From: Melampsora larici-populina 98AG31
Taxonomy: Eukaryota; Basidiomycota; Pucciniomycetes; Pucciniales; Melampsoraceae
Length of the DNA stretch: 64,000 bases
Assembly: GCF_000204055.1 (NCBI RefSeq)
Contig: NW_006768775.1
Coordinates: forward strand, 464,770-528,769
Direction of reading: 5' to 3'
In this document: positions 22,233 through 32,930 of the stretch, piece by piece
How the letters are laid out: the number at the start of each line of letters is the position of its first letter
Position numbering within the stretch: position 1 is the stretch's first letter
Position numbers and translations under genes: made by a program
The notes under the pieces: generated by a model
The model's input: only the letters and a program-made list of their open reading frames with translations
Told to the model about the DNA's origin: nothing
Database searches by the model: none

Positions 22233-22989
22233 ATGCTATCTCTTGTCCAACGCGTGGCCTTATTAGCAGCTTTATCTTTTATGACTCTCGGACAAGTGTA
22301 TGCTCATGCCTGTGGTCCCCAAGGCACGATAAAAATTCAGAAGAAAGATTGTTTTAGGTTGGTTTCTCTTTGCTTCCTTGATCGATCCATACCTCGAGAT
22401 GTTGTTTATCCAAGAGTTTATCTTACAATTTTGCTCCATTACTGATTGCCTCCGCATCCGACTCATAGCGCCATGAATCGCTTGCCGGGCACCAATGGTC
22501 AGATCTCCTCGAAATCCAATCCGCTGACAGCTATTTACCGTACTTGCAAGGTGCGTGATAGAATTTTTCAATTCTCATGGAAAATTATTCACATGACATA
22601 CTCTGCTGATTAATCAAAACTTCTTCATCATCTAGCTCGTATTGAGTACCGAAGATCCAAAACAAGTGATCCGCGCGTAAGTCGACTATCGTTGAACTCT
22701 CTGACCTCATCAAAGCTTCTGTCAGGACTTATTATCCACTTTCATATTTGTGATCGCTTCAGCACTAAGGCGGCTATTAAGGACGGCATCAATAGTGATA
22801 TTGACTCATGCCACGGCGTAAGTTTATTACAAAACCTTCTGCCTATCTGTGGACACAAAACTCTGACATCGTTTCCTGAATTAGTACACTAGCGTTAACC
22901 TCCAGGATGATAAGTACCCTGACCTCGCTGTCAGGATGTATGTAGGGGCGTACAACAGCGATCCTAGCGATGAGACATATACAGGATGA
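22233..22989 (+). CDS. small secreted cysteine-containing protein, paralogue 2
   Basis: Five exons: 22233-22357, 22469-22550, 22636-22676, 22763-22817 and 22885-22989, 135 residues, all junctions GT-AG and in phase. The signal peptide is MLSLVQRVALLAALSFMTLG with likely cleavage near VYAHA. The four mature cysteines sit at the same places as in paralogue 1 (HACGPQG, KDCF, YRTCK, DSCHG). The last exon differs most in sequence from its paralogues. Function is unknown; a secreted effector candidate is the best guess. Confidence 0.85.
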
Positions 22990-23569
22990 ATTCCACACTT
23001 TCCAAGCTACATTCGCACCCCCATGCATTTCGGCATTAACCTTAGATGAAAGTCTGCCCTTGATTATTTTGGCTACTGCACTTTTTGTTTGTCGATAAAT
23101 TTTAGCGGATGCGTACGGCCTTTGTCTGTCTACATAGTAACTTGTTCATGTGTTCTGCCTGCATTTATTTTGTAACGTCTTCAAACCCCGCGTACGCTTG
23201 TAAATTTTTTAAGTTTCTAATGTCAGCATTCTACGGACAGCTCCGGTACAAAAGCAGAAGCTGAGACTATGAATGCAGTGGCCAATTCTCATCTTTGAGC
23301 CAAAACGAACTAGTGGGAACACCATTTAGTGAACTGGATGACAAATCTGATGTATCACCACTCATACCCCAAGAGATGAGATGATCGATGCCATGCATAA
23401 GGAGAACAATGTATCCTAGCCACCAAGTTCGAAAAAACGGTCAGAGGATGTATATAATTGATAGTGTTCCACAGCTCGCGAAGGTACACTGTATTCCATT
23501 CTCAAGTGGAGAGGGAGTGACAGGTACAGCTAAGGGTGTCACAGCTGTGGGAGAGGTAACACCTATACC
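22990..23569. other. 3' flank of paralogue 2 and non-coding sequence
   Basis: The first 230 bp match the 3' flank of paralogue 1. The rest shows no gene. Confidence 0.4.
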
Positions 23570-23699
23570 AAGCTAGAATTTGGAAGTCGAGTAGAGAGGG
23601 AAAATTTTCGCCTCTCTACTCGAAGTCAAATTCTCCACCGTGCTGAATCCTGTCAATCCACGCAAGATAGAATTTCTTTTCTCTTAAGATTTTTCAAAG
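23570..23699. repeat. 130-bp repeat R2, inverted partner of R1
   Basis: Inverse of 19172-19301 with about eight differences, and carrying the same CGAGTAGAGAGG palindrome. Weaker similarity continues some 30 bp further on the left side. Confidence 0.8.
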
Positions 23700-23764
23700 A
23701 ACTCAATTTCCATTTCCAGAAACCTTCTACAAACTTAGTCTTTTCGTTGATCCTCTCAAGTTGA

Positions 23765-24271
23765 ATGTGGAGAACTCTAAAAAGAAAAAACACAACCCCG
23801 AAATTTCAATCAAAGAAGATGATGGACTTGGCTAAATTAGAAGAAGAGAAGAAGAATATGCATGCTCTCAAGCTCAAAGAGCAGGCACTCGAAAGAGAAA
23901 GAAGAGCGGGATCACGGGACCCGGCGACGTCTAGCCTCAATACTGGTTCACCTCTTAGGATGCAAATTGTGATTGATGAACCTGATGGGGATGGTGTGAC
24001 TAATTCGTCGGAAAAGGTAGCAAGAGGAGAAGAGATAGGAGGAAACAAGGAGGGTGAATCAGAAGAGGGTGATGACGAGTCAGGATCGACGGAAGAAGAC
24101 GTTGAGACGGGTGATGGTGGCAAAGGGAGAAAGAAAGGAGAAGTTTTGAAGAAAAAGAAGAAGTCAAAAGGGAAGAAAAGGAAGTCCTCAGCATCACTAA
24201 ATGAGGACGGAAGCCTGAAGGGGAGAAAGGAGACTTACGCAGGATTGATCAATCATGGTCATGGTGAGTAA
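23765..24271 (+). CDS. highly charged hypothetical protein fragment
   Basis: A 168-codon frame rich in Glu, Lys, Gly and Ser, with a coiled-coil-like start (DLAKLEEEKKNMHALKLKEQ) and a lysine-rich block (LKKKKKSKGKKRK). A GTGAGT donor at the end of the frame hints at a further exon. A second charged frame follows at 24766-25220 and runs into the gap. No domain is recognised. It could be the gag-like part of an unidentified retroelement or a nuclear protein. Low-complexity composition makes chance openness possible. Confidence 0.35.
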   Translation: MWRTLKRKNTTPKFQSKKMMDLAKLEEEKKNMHALKLKEQALERERRAGSRDPATSSLNTGSPLRMQIVIDEPDGDGVTNSSEKVARGEEIGGNKEGESEEGDDESGSTEEDVETGDGGKGRKKGEVLKKKKKSKGKKRKSSASLNEDGSLKGRKETYAGLINHGHGE

Positions 24272-24765
24272 ATATTTTCATAAACATCGAAAGATGTAGA
24301 AATTCCATTTTTTTCATTACCCCCCCCACCCTTTGTTATCTCTTTTCGCAAATTTCTCTCCATGTCAAGATGCTAGCTATGAGAAGTTCAGCATAGCTAG
24401 AGGAAAGTTGCAGCCGTTGTTGGCTCCTGCCTTAATAAGGGGAGAAGCAGATGGATGGAGAAGGTAGTAGCCGTAGAAGGCTCCCAGGAGTATGATCCCT
24501 AGAGATGATGATCCTTTATATCCTTTAATCCGGGATGATGTGAAGGTCGAAGCAAGTCACGCTCCCCGTCAGAGAAGGATTATCCTTAATATACAAATTC
24601 TATTAACTCACGAGATGAGTGGCCAGACCCACCGGGCTCCGTTGAAAGATGTAGCAGCCAAACGGGATAGATATATCAGTCGCTAGAACACCTCTTCTTC
24701 GCCGTATCTAGGACATCCTCGTCCGAGTAAACTTATCCGCGTTTTAACTTAAGGCCTAGGAACTA
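24272..24765. other. non-coding segment between charged frames
   Basis: Contains a polycytosine run near 24320 and no recognised gene. It may be intron or broken coding sequence of the flanking charged frames. Confidence 0.3.
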
Positions 24766-25220
24766 ATGGCAGTGTGGCTTATCGTTCACATAGGTCAATC
24801 GAACTCCTTAACACAGGAGACGTTGGTGCCGACCACCCAATTAATGGTGGGAAATGTGGTGCATTCGAACCCAATAGGAGGAAAGGGAGATGGCCGTCCC
24901 TTAATCAAACGACTTGCCGAAGCTATCGATAACCTGGACATGCAAGCAGTGTTAGCGTTGAGGAAAGAGATGGTTGAGGAGGAAGAGGTGAAGAGGAAGT
25001 GGGAGGAGGTGGCTAAGAAGGAAAGAGAAGAGGTGAAAACGGAGAGGAAGAGGGAGAAGAAGAGCAGGAAACGTGGAAAGAAGGAAGAGGAGTCAAAAAA
25101 GAGGAAAGGAAAGACAAGGGGAGGAAGGGAAGAAGTTGAAAGGAGGGAAGATGAAACGCACTCGCTCACCTTCCATTTCAAGTGATAGCTCATCTTCTTC
25201 CGAATCAAGTAGCGAAGAAA
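24766..25220 (+). CDS. Lys/Glu-rich frame interrupted by assembly gap
   Basis: An open frame to 25185 with PLIKRLAEAIDNLDMQAVL followed by a long Lys/Glu/Arg-rich helix. A second frame over its end (from 25073) adds a serine-rich stretch (SISSDSSSSSESSSEE) that reaches the Ns. No domain is recognised and the true end is hidden by the gap. Confidence 0.3.
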
Positions 25221-25320
25221 NNNNNNNNNNNNNNNNNNNNNNNNNNNNNNNNNNNNNNNNNNNNNNNNNNNNNNNNNNNNNNNNNNNNNNNNNNNNNNNN
25301 NNNNNNNNNNNNNNNNNNNN
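25221..25320. other. assembly gap (100 N)
   Basis: A run of exactly 100 Ns. Frames reported across it are not real. Confidence 0.99.
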
Positions 25321-25475
25321 CTGGTTTCAAAAACCCAGTTGACCCAGTTGACTTTTTGGCTGGGAGCTGTCAATAAATTTCAAATTTATATACAAAGTTA
25401 CTGCCAAAAAGTCAACTGGGTCACTGGGTTTTGGAAACCGGGTCAGGTTTGAGAGCCCCTATTGCTTGTCACTCT
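25321..25475. repeat. partial foldback repeat beside the gap
   Basis: AAAACCCAGTTGACCC near 25330 pairs with GTCAACTGGGTCACTGGG near 25405, and TGACTTTTTGGC pairs with GCCAAAAAGTCA. The right edge GAGAGCCCCTATTG resembles the ends of the GGGGTTTCAAGTT MITE family. The left edge is lost in the gap. Confidence 0.55.
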
Positions 25476-25534
25476 TCAAAATCATCCTTGATGGACGAAT
25501 TTCAGGGTATATGCGCTGAGTGACCCACACATAT

Positions 25535-25543
25535 GACTCGGCC
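25535..25543. repeat. 9-bp target-site duplication, left copy (GACTCGGCC)
   Basis: GACTCGGCC directly precedes the left TIR and recurs at 33203-33211 directly after the right TIR. A 7-bp reading (ACTCGGC) with a TIR one base longer is also possible because of the CC/GG edge. Nine is preferred as the longest match. Confidence 0.88.
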
Positions 25544-25815
25544 CAAACTTAACTAAGTCCCTCAGCGGACCTAACCACCATCTCCCGCGAGGGACTTACG
25601 CGTTATCTCTTTTTTTTGGCCTGAGATGGGCCGGGGTGTTTTGCTAAAAACTGGCAAGCTCCCTGCTTGCCAAACTCCTCAATCAACTCATCTCAAGCTG
25701 ATAATAAAAATTATGCGCAAGCTCTCCTTCTTTAATATGCCGCTCCCGGCTTTTTATTATCTCAAAAATGCTCAGAAAAACATGAAATTCCTCATTTGGG
25801 GCTCAACACGGGGCC
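25544..25815 (+). repeat. left 272-bp terminal inverted repeat
   Basis: Matches the inverse of 32931-33202 at 271 of 272 positions. The one mismatch is T at 25668 against C in the inverse of 33078, in a CpG context. It includes an eight-base T run and an inner inverted motif (GCAAGCTCCCTGCTTGC). Confidence 0.95.
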
Positions 25816-26033
25816 AAAGGGTTACACGCGAACAATGCATGCTGCGCTTTCCAAAGTTTTTGCTCAAACAAAAAAAACTTAAGATAAAACAACTGTCGGA
25901 GCTTAGCAGAGCCTTAATGAAAATGCATTTTGCACTTCCATTCCCAACCGACAGAGAGCTGTCAGTATAGTACAACATTTCCTAATGAGACATTTGAGAA
26001 TCACATACCTGTTTGGATTGCGCATATCTCGCC

Positions 26034-26602
26034 TCATAGTTTGGAGGGAGGGCCATTAGGAGAGCCAGGCCTCCGGCCTGGAACACAGTCGCCAGGGCTG
26101 GGAGGTGGAGCGTAGATCTCGAGGTCGTACATCTGATTGGAACATTATTGTTAGTATCAATGCAAAAGATAACAAAAGCGGGGGGGAGAGCACATGCCTC
26201 GCCATATATGAACGCTTTCCACTGGCTACTACCACGTCCAAAGCTGTAGATAACAGCTTTGATTACTTGGAGGAGTTTGAAAACGTATCCTTGATACATA
26301 TCACCATCATGAAACCACTCGGTTCGAGCATGTTGGAACTGATCATTCCGAGGGTTGAGCAGCGATAACAGGAACTCGATGACCGACATTTTGTGCGTGT
26401 AGATGATGAAGTTGTATATGTCGAGGATTTTTTCCATAGGTGTGGCTTCTTTGTAAGTGAGCGTGATATCCCAGTTTGCCTCTTGATTTGCCATGAAGAT
26501 AAAAATGGGAATCGAGAGGCCTTCAGCTTCCATGGCGCTCACAATTCTGAGAAACGCTTCCCGGTGGGCGTCGCGCGTAGGAGGTGGGTTGGGGGAATCC
26601 AT
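26034..26602 (-). CDS. small protein of unknown function in the DUF6589 element
   Basis: It starts MDSPNPPPTRDAHREAFLRI. The first exon, 26602-26198, gives 135 codons with a helical, hydrophobic pattern (PIFIFMANQEANWDITLTYK, LDIYNFIIYTHKMSVIEFLL). A GC-AG intron (donor GCATGT, 26197-26133) would join a proline-rich tail (APPPSPGDCVPGRRPGSP) and stop at 26034, making 167 residues. Unspliced, the frame runs to 25982 and gives 206 residues. I recognise no domain. It lies just inside the left TIR and is divergent from the DUF6589 gene, with about 510 bp between their starts that probably hold both promoters. It may be an accessory or DNA-binding protein of the transposon; this is a guess from position only. 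Confidence 0.6.
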
Positions 26603-27116
26603 GTCTAAAGGGAAAGATTTGTGTCACTGGAGGAGGTCTTTATGACTTTGGTGACCACGTTTAACTTGGCTCTGTTTATATATCATATGTGAGCTCCGCC
26701 TTTCGACGACGCTCTTTGAAACATGTTTTATTAGGGTGGACATCACCCAATTCACATCGCCCCCAGTCTGACATGGAAGCTATTTTAGGACTACCAGGGG
26801 CTTGGTTTGCATCTATGGATGTCGAGAAATCCACATGGGCTAATATAATAAGCCGAAACACGAGGAAATCAATCAAAGAGGAAAGGCACTGGGCACAGTC
26901 CAACCACCTATGTATCAATTGACTCTATGGATGCCCAGGATGGCCTAATAGACTGAAACACGAGGGAATCCGGAAACGAGGAAACACACTGGGAAGGGTT
27001 TTTCCAAAGATGAATCAATCATATTCATCCCGGCTGCATATCACCATTGTTTGTCAGCAGGTCACCAATACCCAAACGTACTCTAAAGTGATCGTAACAT
27101 TATCCGGCGCGCCAGC
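26603..27116. promoter_or_regulatory. divergent intergenic region in the DUF6589 element
   Basis: Separates the small-protein gene from the DUF6589 gene. It contains two diverged direct repeats (about 26817-26893 and 26932-26993) sharing GAAACACGAGG and CACTGGG. No TATA box is certain. Confidence 0.4.
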
Positions 27117-29928
27117 ATGACAATCTCATCAAACCCTGTTTCACCCCCAGGTAGTCAGGAAATCCCGGTGACGGTTCAAAACGCAATCTTGATATGCAAG
27201 TACATGACTAAGCTAGGTGTGACACCAAAACAATTCATGGTTACCTTCCTGTCATCAACGCAAGAAGAGCTCGCAGTTCGCCGACGTTTGAGCAAGATTG
27301 GGAAGGGAGGCAGAGAAACCCGTTCGATATTCAAGAATCTTGGACGATTGACTACAGCATCCCACCAGGGGCGGGATGAGTGGGATAAATTGATTTTGGA
27401 CGAAGTTGCGTGTTGTTGGGTATTTTCGGACTATTCTGATGTGGTCCCGAGCTGACATTATAATCCTTCGCGTGTAGGCATCAGCTATAGTCAACCAACA
27501 GGAAATCACGCGAGGAGCCTTCCCCATGGGCGCTTTTGTCAGCTCAAATGCCATCACCCCCAACTTTTTCACTGAAAGCGCTGAAAAATATCAAAATGAT
27601 CAAGTCCGAAGCGGTATGAAATTCCTACATACTCTCATATACCGCAAAACTGCCCACGCAATGAAAAAGAAAGAGGTTTTTCCGTACGAAGATGTCCCTT
27701 TGTCCCCTGAGGCCCAAATGCAGGACGGCGAGGCTCGTGTTGAAGGGGCGTTGGATGATGACACTGTCTTGTCTATGGAAAATCTGGTTCATATTAAGGC
27801 CACTCCTGCGAGCCAGGCTGAGCATAAGCTTTCAAAGGTAATAATGTGCAGCTCTATGAGCCAGAGTGGTCGGACTCACAAAGTCAGTTTGGTCTTTTAG
27901 GTGCCAACCGCGGTCTGTTCAATGATCGCAGTTGCTTGTAACCGTCGCAGCAATGTGTTACCCCTCGCCAACGGGCTCATGGGGTTTGCCGCTGGGGTTT
28001 CCTGTCGCGTTAACGAATGGCTGCACGCATTGGGGCTGACGTCCACAAGGACGTCAGTGCTACAGGCCTTGGAGCATCTGCGTGTTCTACAAGAAAACCG
28101 AATGATGGATCTCTTCAAAATAAATCATAAACTTATGCCTTTTTTAATATACGATAATGTTGATATTCAATTGAAGATTCACAATACCTGCGTGGATAAA
28201 ACGACTCGGCTTTTCCACGGGACGTGGGGGTTCTTCAACGAATTTCGTCCGGAACTGTTGGCTAAGTGTTCGCCAGAGGAACTCGGCCTGCCGGCCTTTT
28301 TGGAATCGATGGCGGCTGCGCAACGAAAACCAGTTAAAGTATCGACCTTCTGCCCAGGTGCTCCCGAAATGAAGCATTGGCGCTTAGTACTCAAAGCCCA
28401 GGTGGCGAAGGCACTTATAGAGTATATAGACAACATACCTGGCCAGCCGAAGAATGTCCAGTTGCCCTCGCTGAGCATCACGCCACCCGCGATTGATCCC
28501 ATTGAGATGCACAAGCCTAACTTACACTTCCTGCGTATGATGGATGCTCCAGATTCGTCCGCGGAGGGAGTTTCACGAGTCATAGACAAGGTCCTAGGTC
28601 AGATAGGTCTCGACAGCGAAACTTACGCCAACAAGCTATTGGTCGCTGGTGGAGATGTTGGTTCGAACCAACTAGTGGAGAGTCTGAGGGTTAAAAGATT
28701 CCCTCCCATTGATTCGGTTGAAGGATATGAGTGGGTGTTGTCCGTATTTGGAGGAGCTCATACCTCGTGGAATTTCACAAAGGCACTCTGGATTCATCAT
28801 TGGGGTAATCCGTCTAAAGGAACGGACACCGGAGTATGGCGTTCGGCATTCGCATTAGGTTTGGAGTACAAGAAGCCCGCTGGGTCTCAAGACTTCAACA
28901 CTATCATGAGGTCGTGTCAAATAGTACACAAAGCCAACCTGATTTTTATCATTGCGTCAGTCATTGCGTTCCTCTTCGAAAGACCCTGAAAAACGCTTAC
29001 GTAGATATTTGCGCACGTAGGGCAACCATCAAATCGCTTGGTGATCTTGATATGAGCAAGGCTGATAATTTTGAAAAGGTTTTTGAAAAGTTGTGGGACA
29101 ACTTCTTTTCAGCTTCCGCAATTGAAGATGCCCGAGTCAGTGGTGACTACACCGCGTACAACCTGCGCCTGCGCCTGCGCGACTTCGCCACAGTGGTCGA
29201 GGCCCAAGACGCCACCCGCGCTGGCGATATAGGTCGCCTGATGAATATGTGGAAGTCGTGGTCGATAATGGCACAAGGGCTACCCGGCCTTTCTCACTAC
29301 AGCCGTCACATACCCCGTCTGGTAATGTTATTGGAAGAAGACTTACCCAAGTCTTTGGCACACATGATCAAACATTCTTTGCTGATTCCTTCTAATGAAC
29401 GCGAGAATCACTGGTTACCTCTGGACGAGTGCATGGAAGTCAACATATGTTGGCTGAAAAATCATTATGATACTACAGTAAGTCCATTCTCATCAAGACT
29501 CAAGCTCATATTGGGATGAAGAAGCTCACAGATTGTTTGTGCTGTCATCTCAGGGACGTGGCACAGACCTTCACCGCCTAACACATAGGATTTCTAACCT
29601 GATAGGCATGGTAAGCTCAATATTTAATACATTGCAATGTTCTAAAGTTTGTTGACAACAATCTCCTCACGATTCACAGTTGCGTAGCTTAATGCAGTTA
29701 ATCAAGTCAGAAGCCGGCCTTAAAATTGTATACCAGGCTAACATGCACCACATTACACCGGCCTCGTTGGAAATATTCTTGGCGTGCGCCACGGATACTT
29801 TCAAGGCCTTGAGTGCTGAAACCGAAACCGCTCACGGGAAGGGACAGGTAGAAAACATTTGGCGACTGGGTCTCCATAAGATGGTCAAGATTATCATTGC
29901 TGACGAAGGAGCGGGTCGATCTTCTTGA
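27117..29928 (+). CDS. DUF6589-domain protein, candidate transposase
   Basis: Six exons: 27117-27404, 27478-27837, 27901-28910, 28961-29477, 29554-29610 and 29680-29928. All introns are GT-AG and in phase, giving 826 residues with no stop. The N-terminal 216 residues are helical. From about residue 217 the sequence follows the DUF6589 pattern known from many basidiomycete proteins: FLIYDNVDI near 297-305 (the family has DNI/DNV here), LVAGGDVGSNQL near 468, EGYEWVLSVFGGAHTSWNF near 490-510, and a C-terminal GRGTDLHRLTHRI. The spaced, conserved acids (about D301, D468, D730) could form a nuclease site, but that is inference. It is the main gene of the TIR element and converges on the RecQ gene. 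In the family the domain has no assigned function that I know of. Confidence 0.85.
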
Positions 29929-30057
29929 TTTCGCTGGGGAGCGGCGGACGTGTTATTGTCTGCTGCAGAGGAGGATGGGCGAGATCCTCTCGAAGATTGA
30001 GTTCCTAAATAAATTACCAAGATGATCACAAGAGATGAGCGTGTATCAATACAAGCT

Positions 30058-32701
30058 TCATAGCAATGGAGAACTTCGCAAAGTACCTACCTGCCATATT
30101 TCCCTGCGCTTTGAGCACCCCGCTCCCGCCAATACTTCATTTGCGCGCTTGCCTAGCTGAAAGGCGTCACCTTGTCGAGTCAAGCCTGCGTGTGCATGAT
30201 CCACGTCCGGTGTAAGGTGGAGGTAGGTGGCAAATTTCTTGCAAGACACTGCCATGTTTGATTTTTCGGGTCTAGTCGTTTGTGAATGTCGTAGCTTATG
30301 TTCCTGATCACGTCGCTTTTTTTCCGCCGCTTTCGCCGCTGCAAGGTCTGCTTTCTCCTTATCACGCCTTGCTTTTTCCACCGCTTTCGCAGCCAATTTG
30401 GCCTGTTGCTCCTGTTCACGCTCAAGTAACCATGTCTCCTTACTTGCATCCGCCCGAGCTTGGAGGAGTTGTGCTCCCTCACATGATTGGGGGACCTTCG
30501 GCGTGCCTTTCTTTTTGAGAGTCTTCGCGCGCCGTTGAGCCGCTTCGGCGAAGAGTCCAGCGCTTCGAGTGGCATTCTTCCATTGGCAGAAGGCCACAAA
30601 GAGGCAGTCGAATTGGCCAGGTATTGTCTCATTGGCCAGGATGATGGCAAAATCGTCCACCGTTTGAATTATATCGATATTTTTGGCAACGTCCCATGCC
30701 ATTCCGCGTCCAAAAAAATCGCCTGGGGCCATGATTGAAGGGTCTGGAAATGTAAGATAGAACAAATTCGCGAAGGCTCGTTCCATTTGAGTGACGAGAC
30801 TTTTGAGCATTGGGTTGTCCACAATTGCGTCGTTGTCACCACAAAAGATTGCCACTGGGCGTGACTCTGACGGAGGGGGAGGAGGAGGTGCCGGAAGCTC
30901 AGCGACCAGTTCGAGCAGGTTGCTCGCTTCCATCGCAAGGGCTTCGTCCAAGTTTTCATGAGTCAGGGCTGGCTGGGCAAGCCACAACGCCTCAGCCTCT
31001 TCAGGCTTGCAGTTGGAACAATCGCATGGAGCCATCTTCTTGGAGCGTTGCCGTTCAACCTCAGATATGACATTGGGGTGATCTGGGTCCAGAGGGATGT
31101 AACCCACGCTAAAGCACAACTATTAGCATCAAAGCGGTGGTTAGGGTGATCACTTCCAATTAAAACTCACAGCAGGTCGACAGCCAGAGCCACACGTAAG
31201 CACACAGATGTAATCGCCAGGGCGTCCATACGGTCATCGTCCGTCTGGATAGTCGGATGGCCAAAATCAGAAATGAGATCCTTGCCGTTAGTTCTCTTCG
31301 ATTCCACCAGGAGGAGAGCCAAACCGCGACGCCCGTCTCGTCCACATCGACCACTCATTTGTATGAAACTGCATGGGTCCTGCCGCCCCACCACCACCAC
31401 CCATCGTACTCGGTGCCAATTTTGGCCTAATCCCAGCGCTAAAGTACAGCATAAAACTGCGAGATTTCCGGCCACATACGTCGCCACCGCGTCAAGTTTG
31501 GTTTTCGGCCCAGTGTTGGCATGGTATCGTCGAGCGAAGCTGGAGTGGGCGTTTCCTGTTTCCGAGGGCTGCCCTCGAGAGGCATTGATTATCTGCAGGA
31601 AGTCCAATGTGGCGTTTTGAGTGCCAGAGTAGAGGAGAGTGGGTGGAATGTTGCAAGTTGGTATTGTCGTGTGATGAGCAAATAGACCCCTAAGAGATGC
31701 CTTCAACGGCCTCTTAAAAGACCTTCGTAGCAGTCGAAGTTCAGGCCGACAGAGCTCAGCGCGGGGGAAACGAACCTCCCGTGAGTCAAGTTTGAGATTG
31801 GCCAAAATGAGGTGGATAGCCTGGGGTGTGCACGTGGCTGTCATCAAAAGCAGGGGTACTTTGGTTGAAGACAGAAATCGTCGAGCAAGTTCACCGTATG
31901 ACGGTCGAAAGACTCCGCCATCTTGTAATCGGACATGACTCGCCAATCGTTTTGCTTCGCCACTTTCAACCAGGCCCCATTCGTACACCATATGTGCTTC
32001 GTCCACAACATTCAGGATTAATCGATCCTGAAACCGTCAATCTTTCCACATACGGTCAAACACATCGCTCGTTAAGGCTATCTCGGGACTCTGGCGTGAT
32101 TAATGAAGTCATCCACATTTGCCCATCAGCTTGGCATATTTTCCAGCCGGACCAAAGGGAAAACTAAGAAAACTGACGACATAAACAAAAGGGTATTTCC
32201 CTTTTAGGATATCATCACATGTTGCCTGCGTACAGTTGGCCGCGGTCAGATTTACCGCTCCAAGGTCAACCAACGCCTTCTCGCTGACCTGAAACGTTGA
32301 GGGAGAGTCAGTTTGCAGATCAAGAAATGGTATGTTCTGTACATATCAATTACCTGATCATTACCCAGCGAATCTAAGGGGTTGATACACAATACTATCG
32401 GGGCAAATTTTTCGTGGTCGTGAGCGCGGTAGAACACTTCGGGCACTCGACTTTTGCCAAAGCCTGTGCCCGCCAACAGGAAGACCGTCCGTCCATGAAG
32501 GAGGTCAACAGCGGACTCGTTCTGCTGAGGTTTCCCTCCGTAACCGTATGATGCCTTGAATATGTCATTAATCGCTTCTTTTTGGCTCGCCTCGCTTGTG
32601 TCCACAAATTCCGGGCGCCGTAGAGGTCGCAAGGTCGTTGACCTAGGTAGGTGTTGAGGCACGAAGTTGACTTCCTGATTTGATTTGCTACAAAGTAGCA
32701 T
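30058..32701 (-). pseudogene. RecQ-family DEAH helicase of the element, one in-frame TGA
   Basis: Proposed exons: 32701-32354, 32288-32178, 32090-31171 and 31108-30058, about 810 residues. Walker A is LLAGTGFGKSR (residues 77-84). Motif Ia/Ib includes FVYVSPEIALTS. Motif II is DEAH (about 183-186), motif III LMTATCTP and motif IV LLYSGTQNATLDF. Motif VI is FIQMSGRCGRDGR (about 397-406), a RecQ-type signature. The last exon has a cysteine pair cluster (CDCSNCKP) and a long Ala/Lys-rich coiled coil. No HRDC domain is seen. A TGA at 32037-32039 lies in frame shortly before DEAH, so this copy is probably inactive unless an unseen splice removes it. The gene is convergent with the DUF6589 gene and starts near the right TIR. 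Confidence 0.82.
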
Positions 32702-32930
32702 TGTGCGTTTGGATAAAGTACGAGTGGTGAACTGAGTCTAGAGCGTAACAGATGAAGTACGAGTGGTGCACGGCGGGTGAGGGTATCAGGGTATTCGCTA
32801 ACTTGTCCAAATTCATGCATGTAGTCAAACTGCTGTTTGACTTGGACGTTTTGACCCTTTTATCTCAAGAAATCCAGTTTTGTCTCCCAAAGGTGGATTT
32901 TGGTCGCCGCAGTCGTATCTAGTCGTGTAC

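Noticed and set aside
24795..25376. Frames running through the N gap
   Set aside because: The translated residues inside the gap are unknown, so continuity is meaningless.
30058..32701. Subtelomeric telomere-linked RecQ helicase gene
   Set aside because: It lies wholly inside a TIR element with a target duplication, and no telomere repeats are present in the window.
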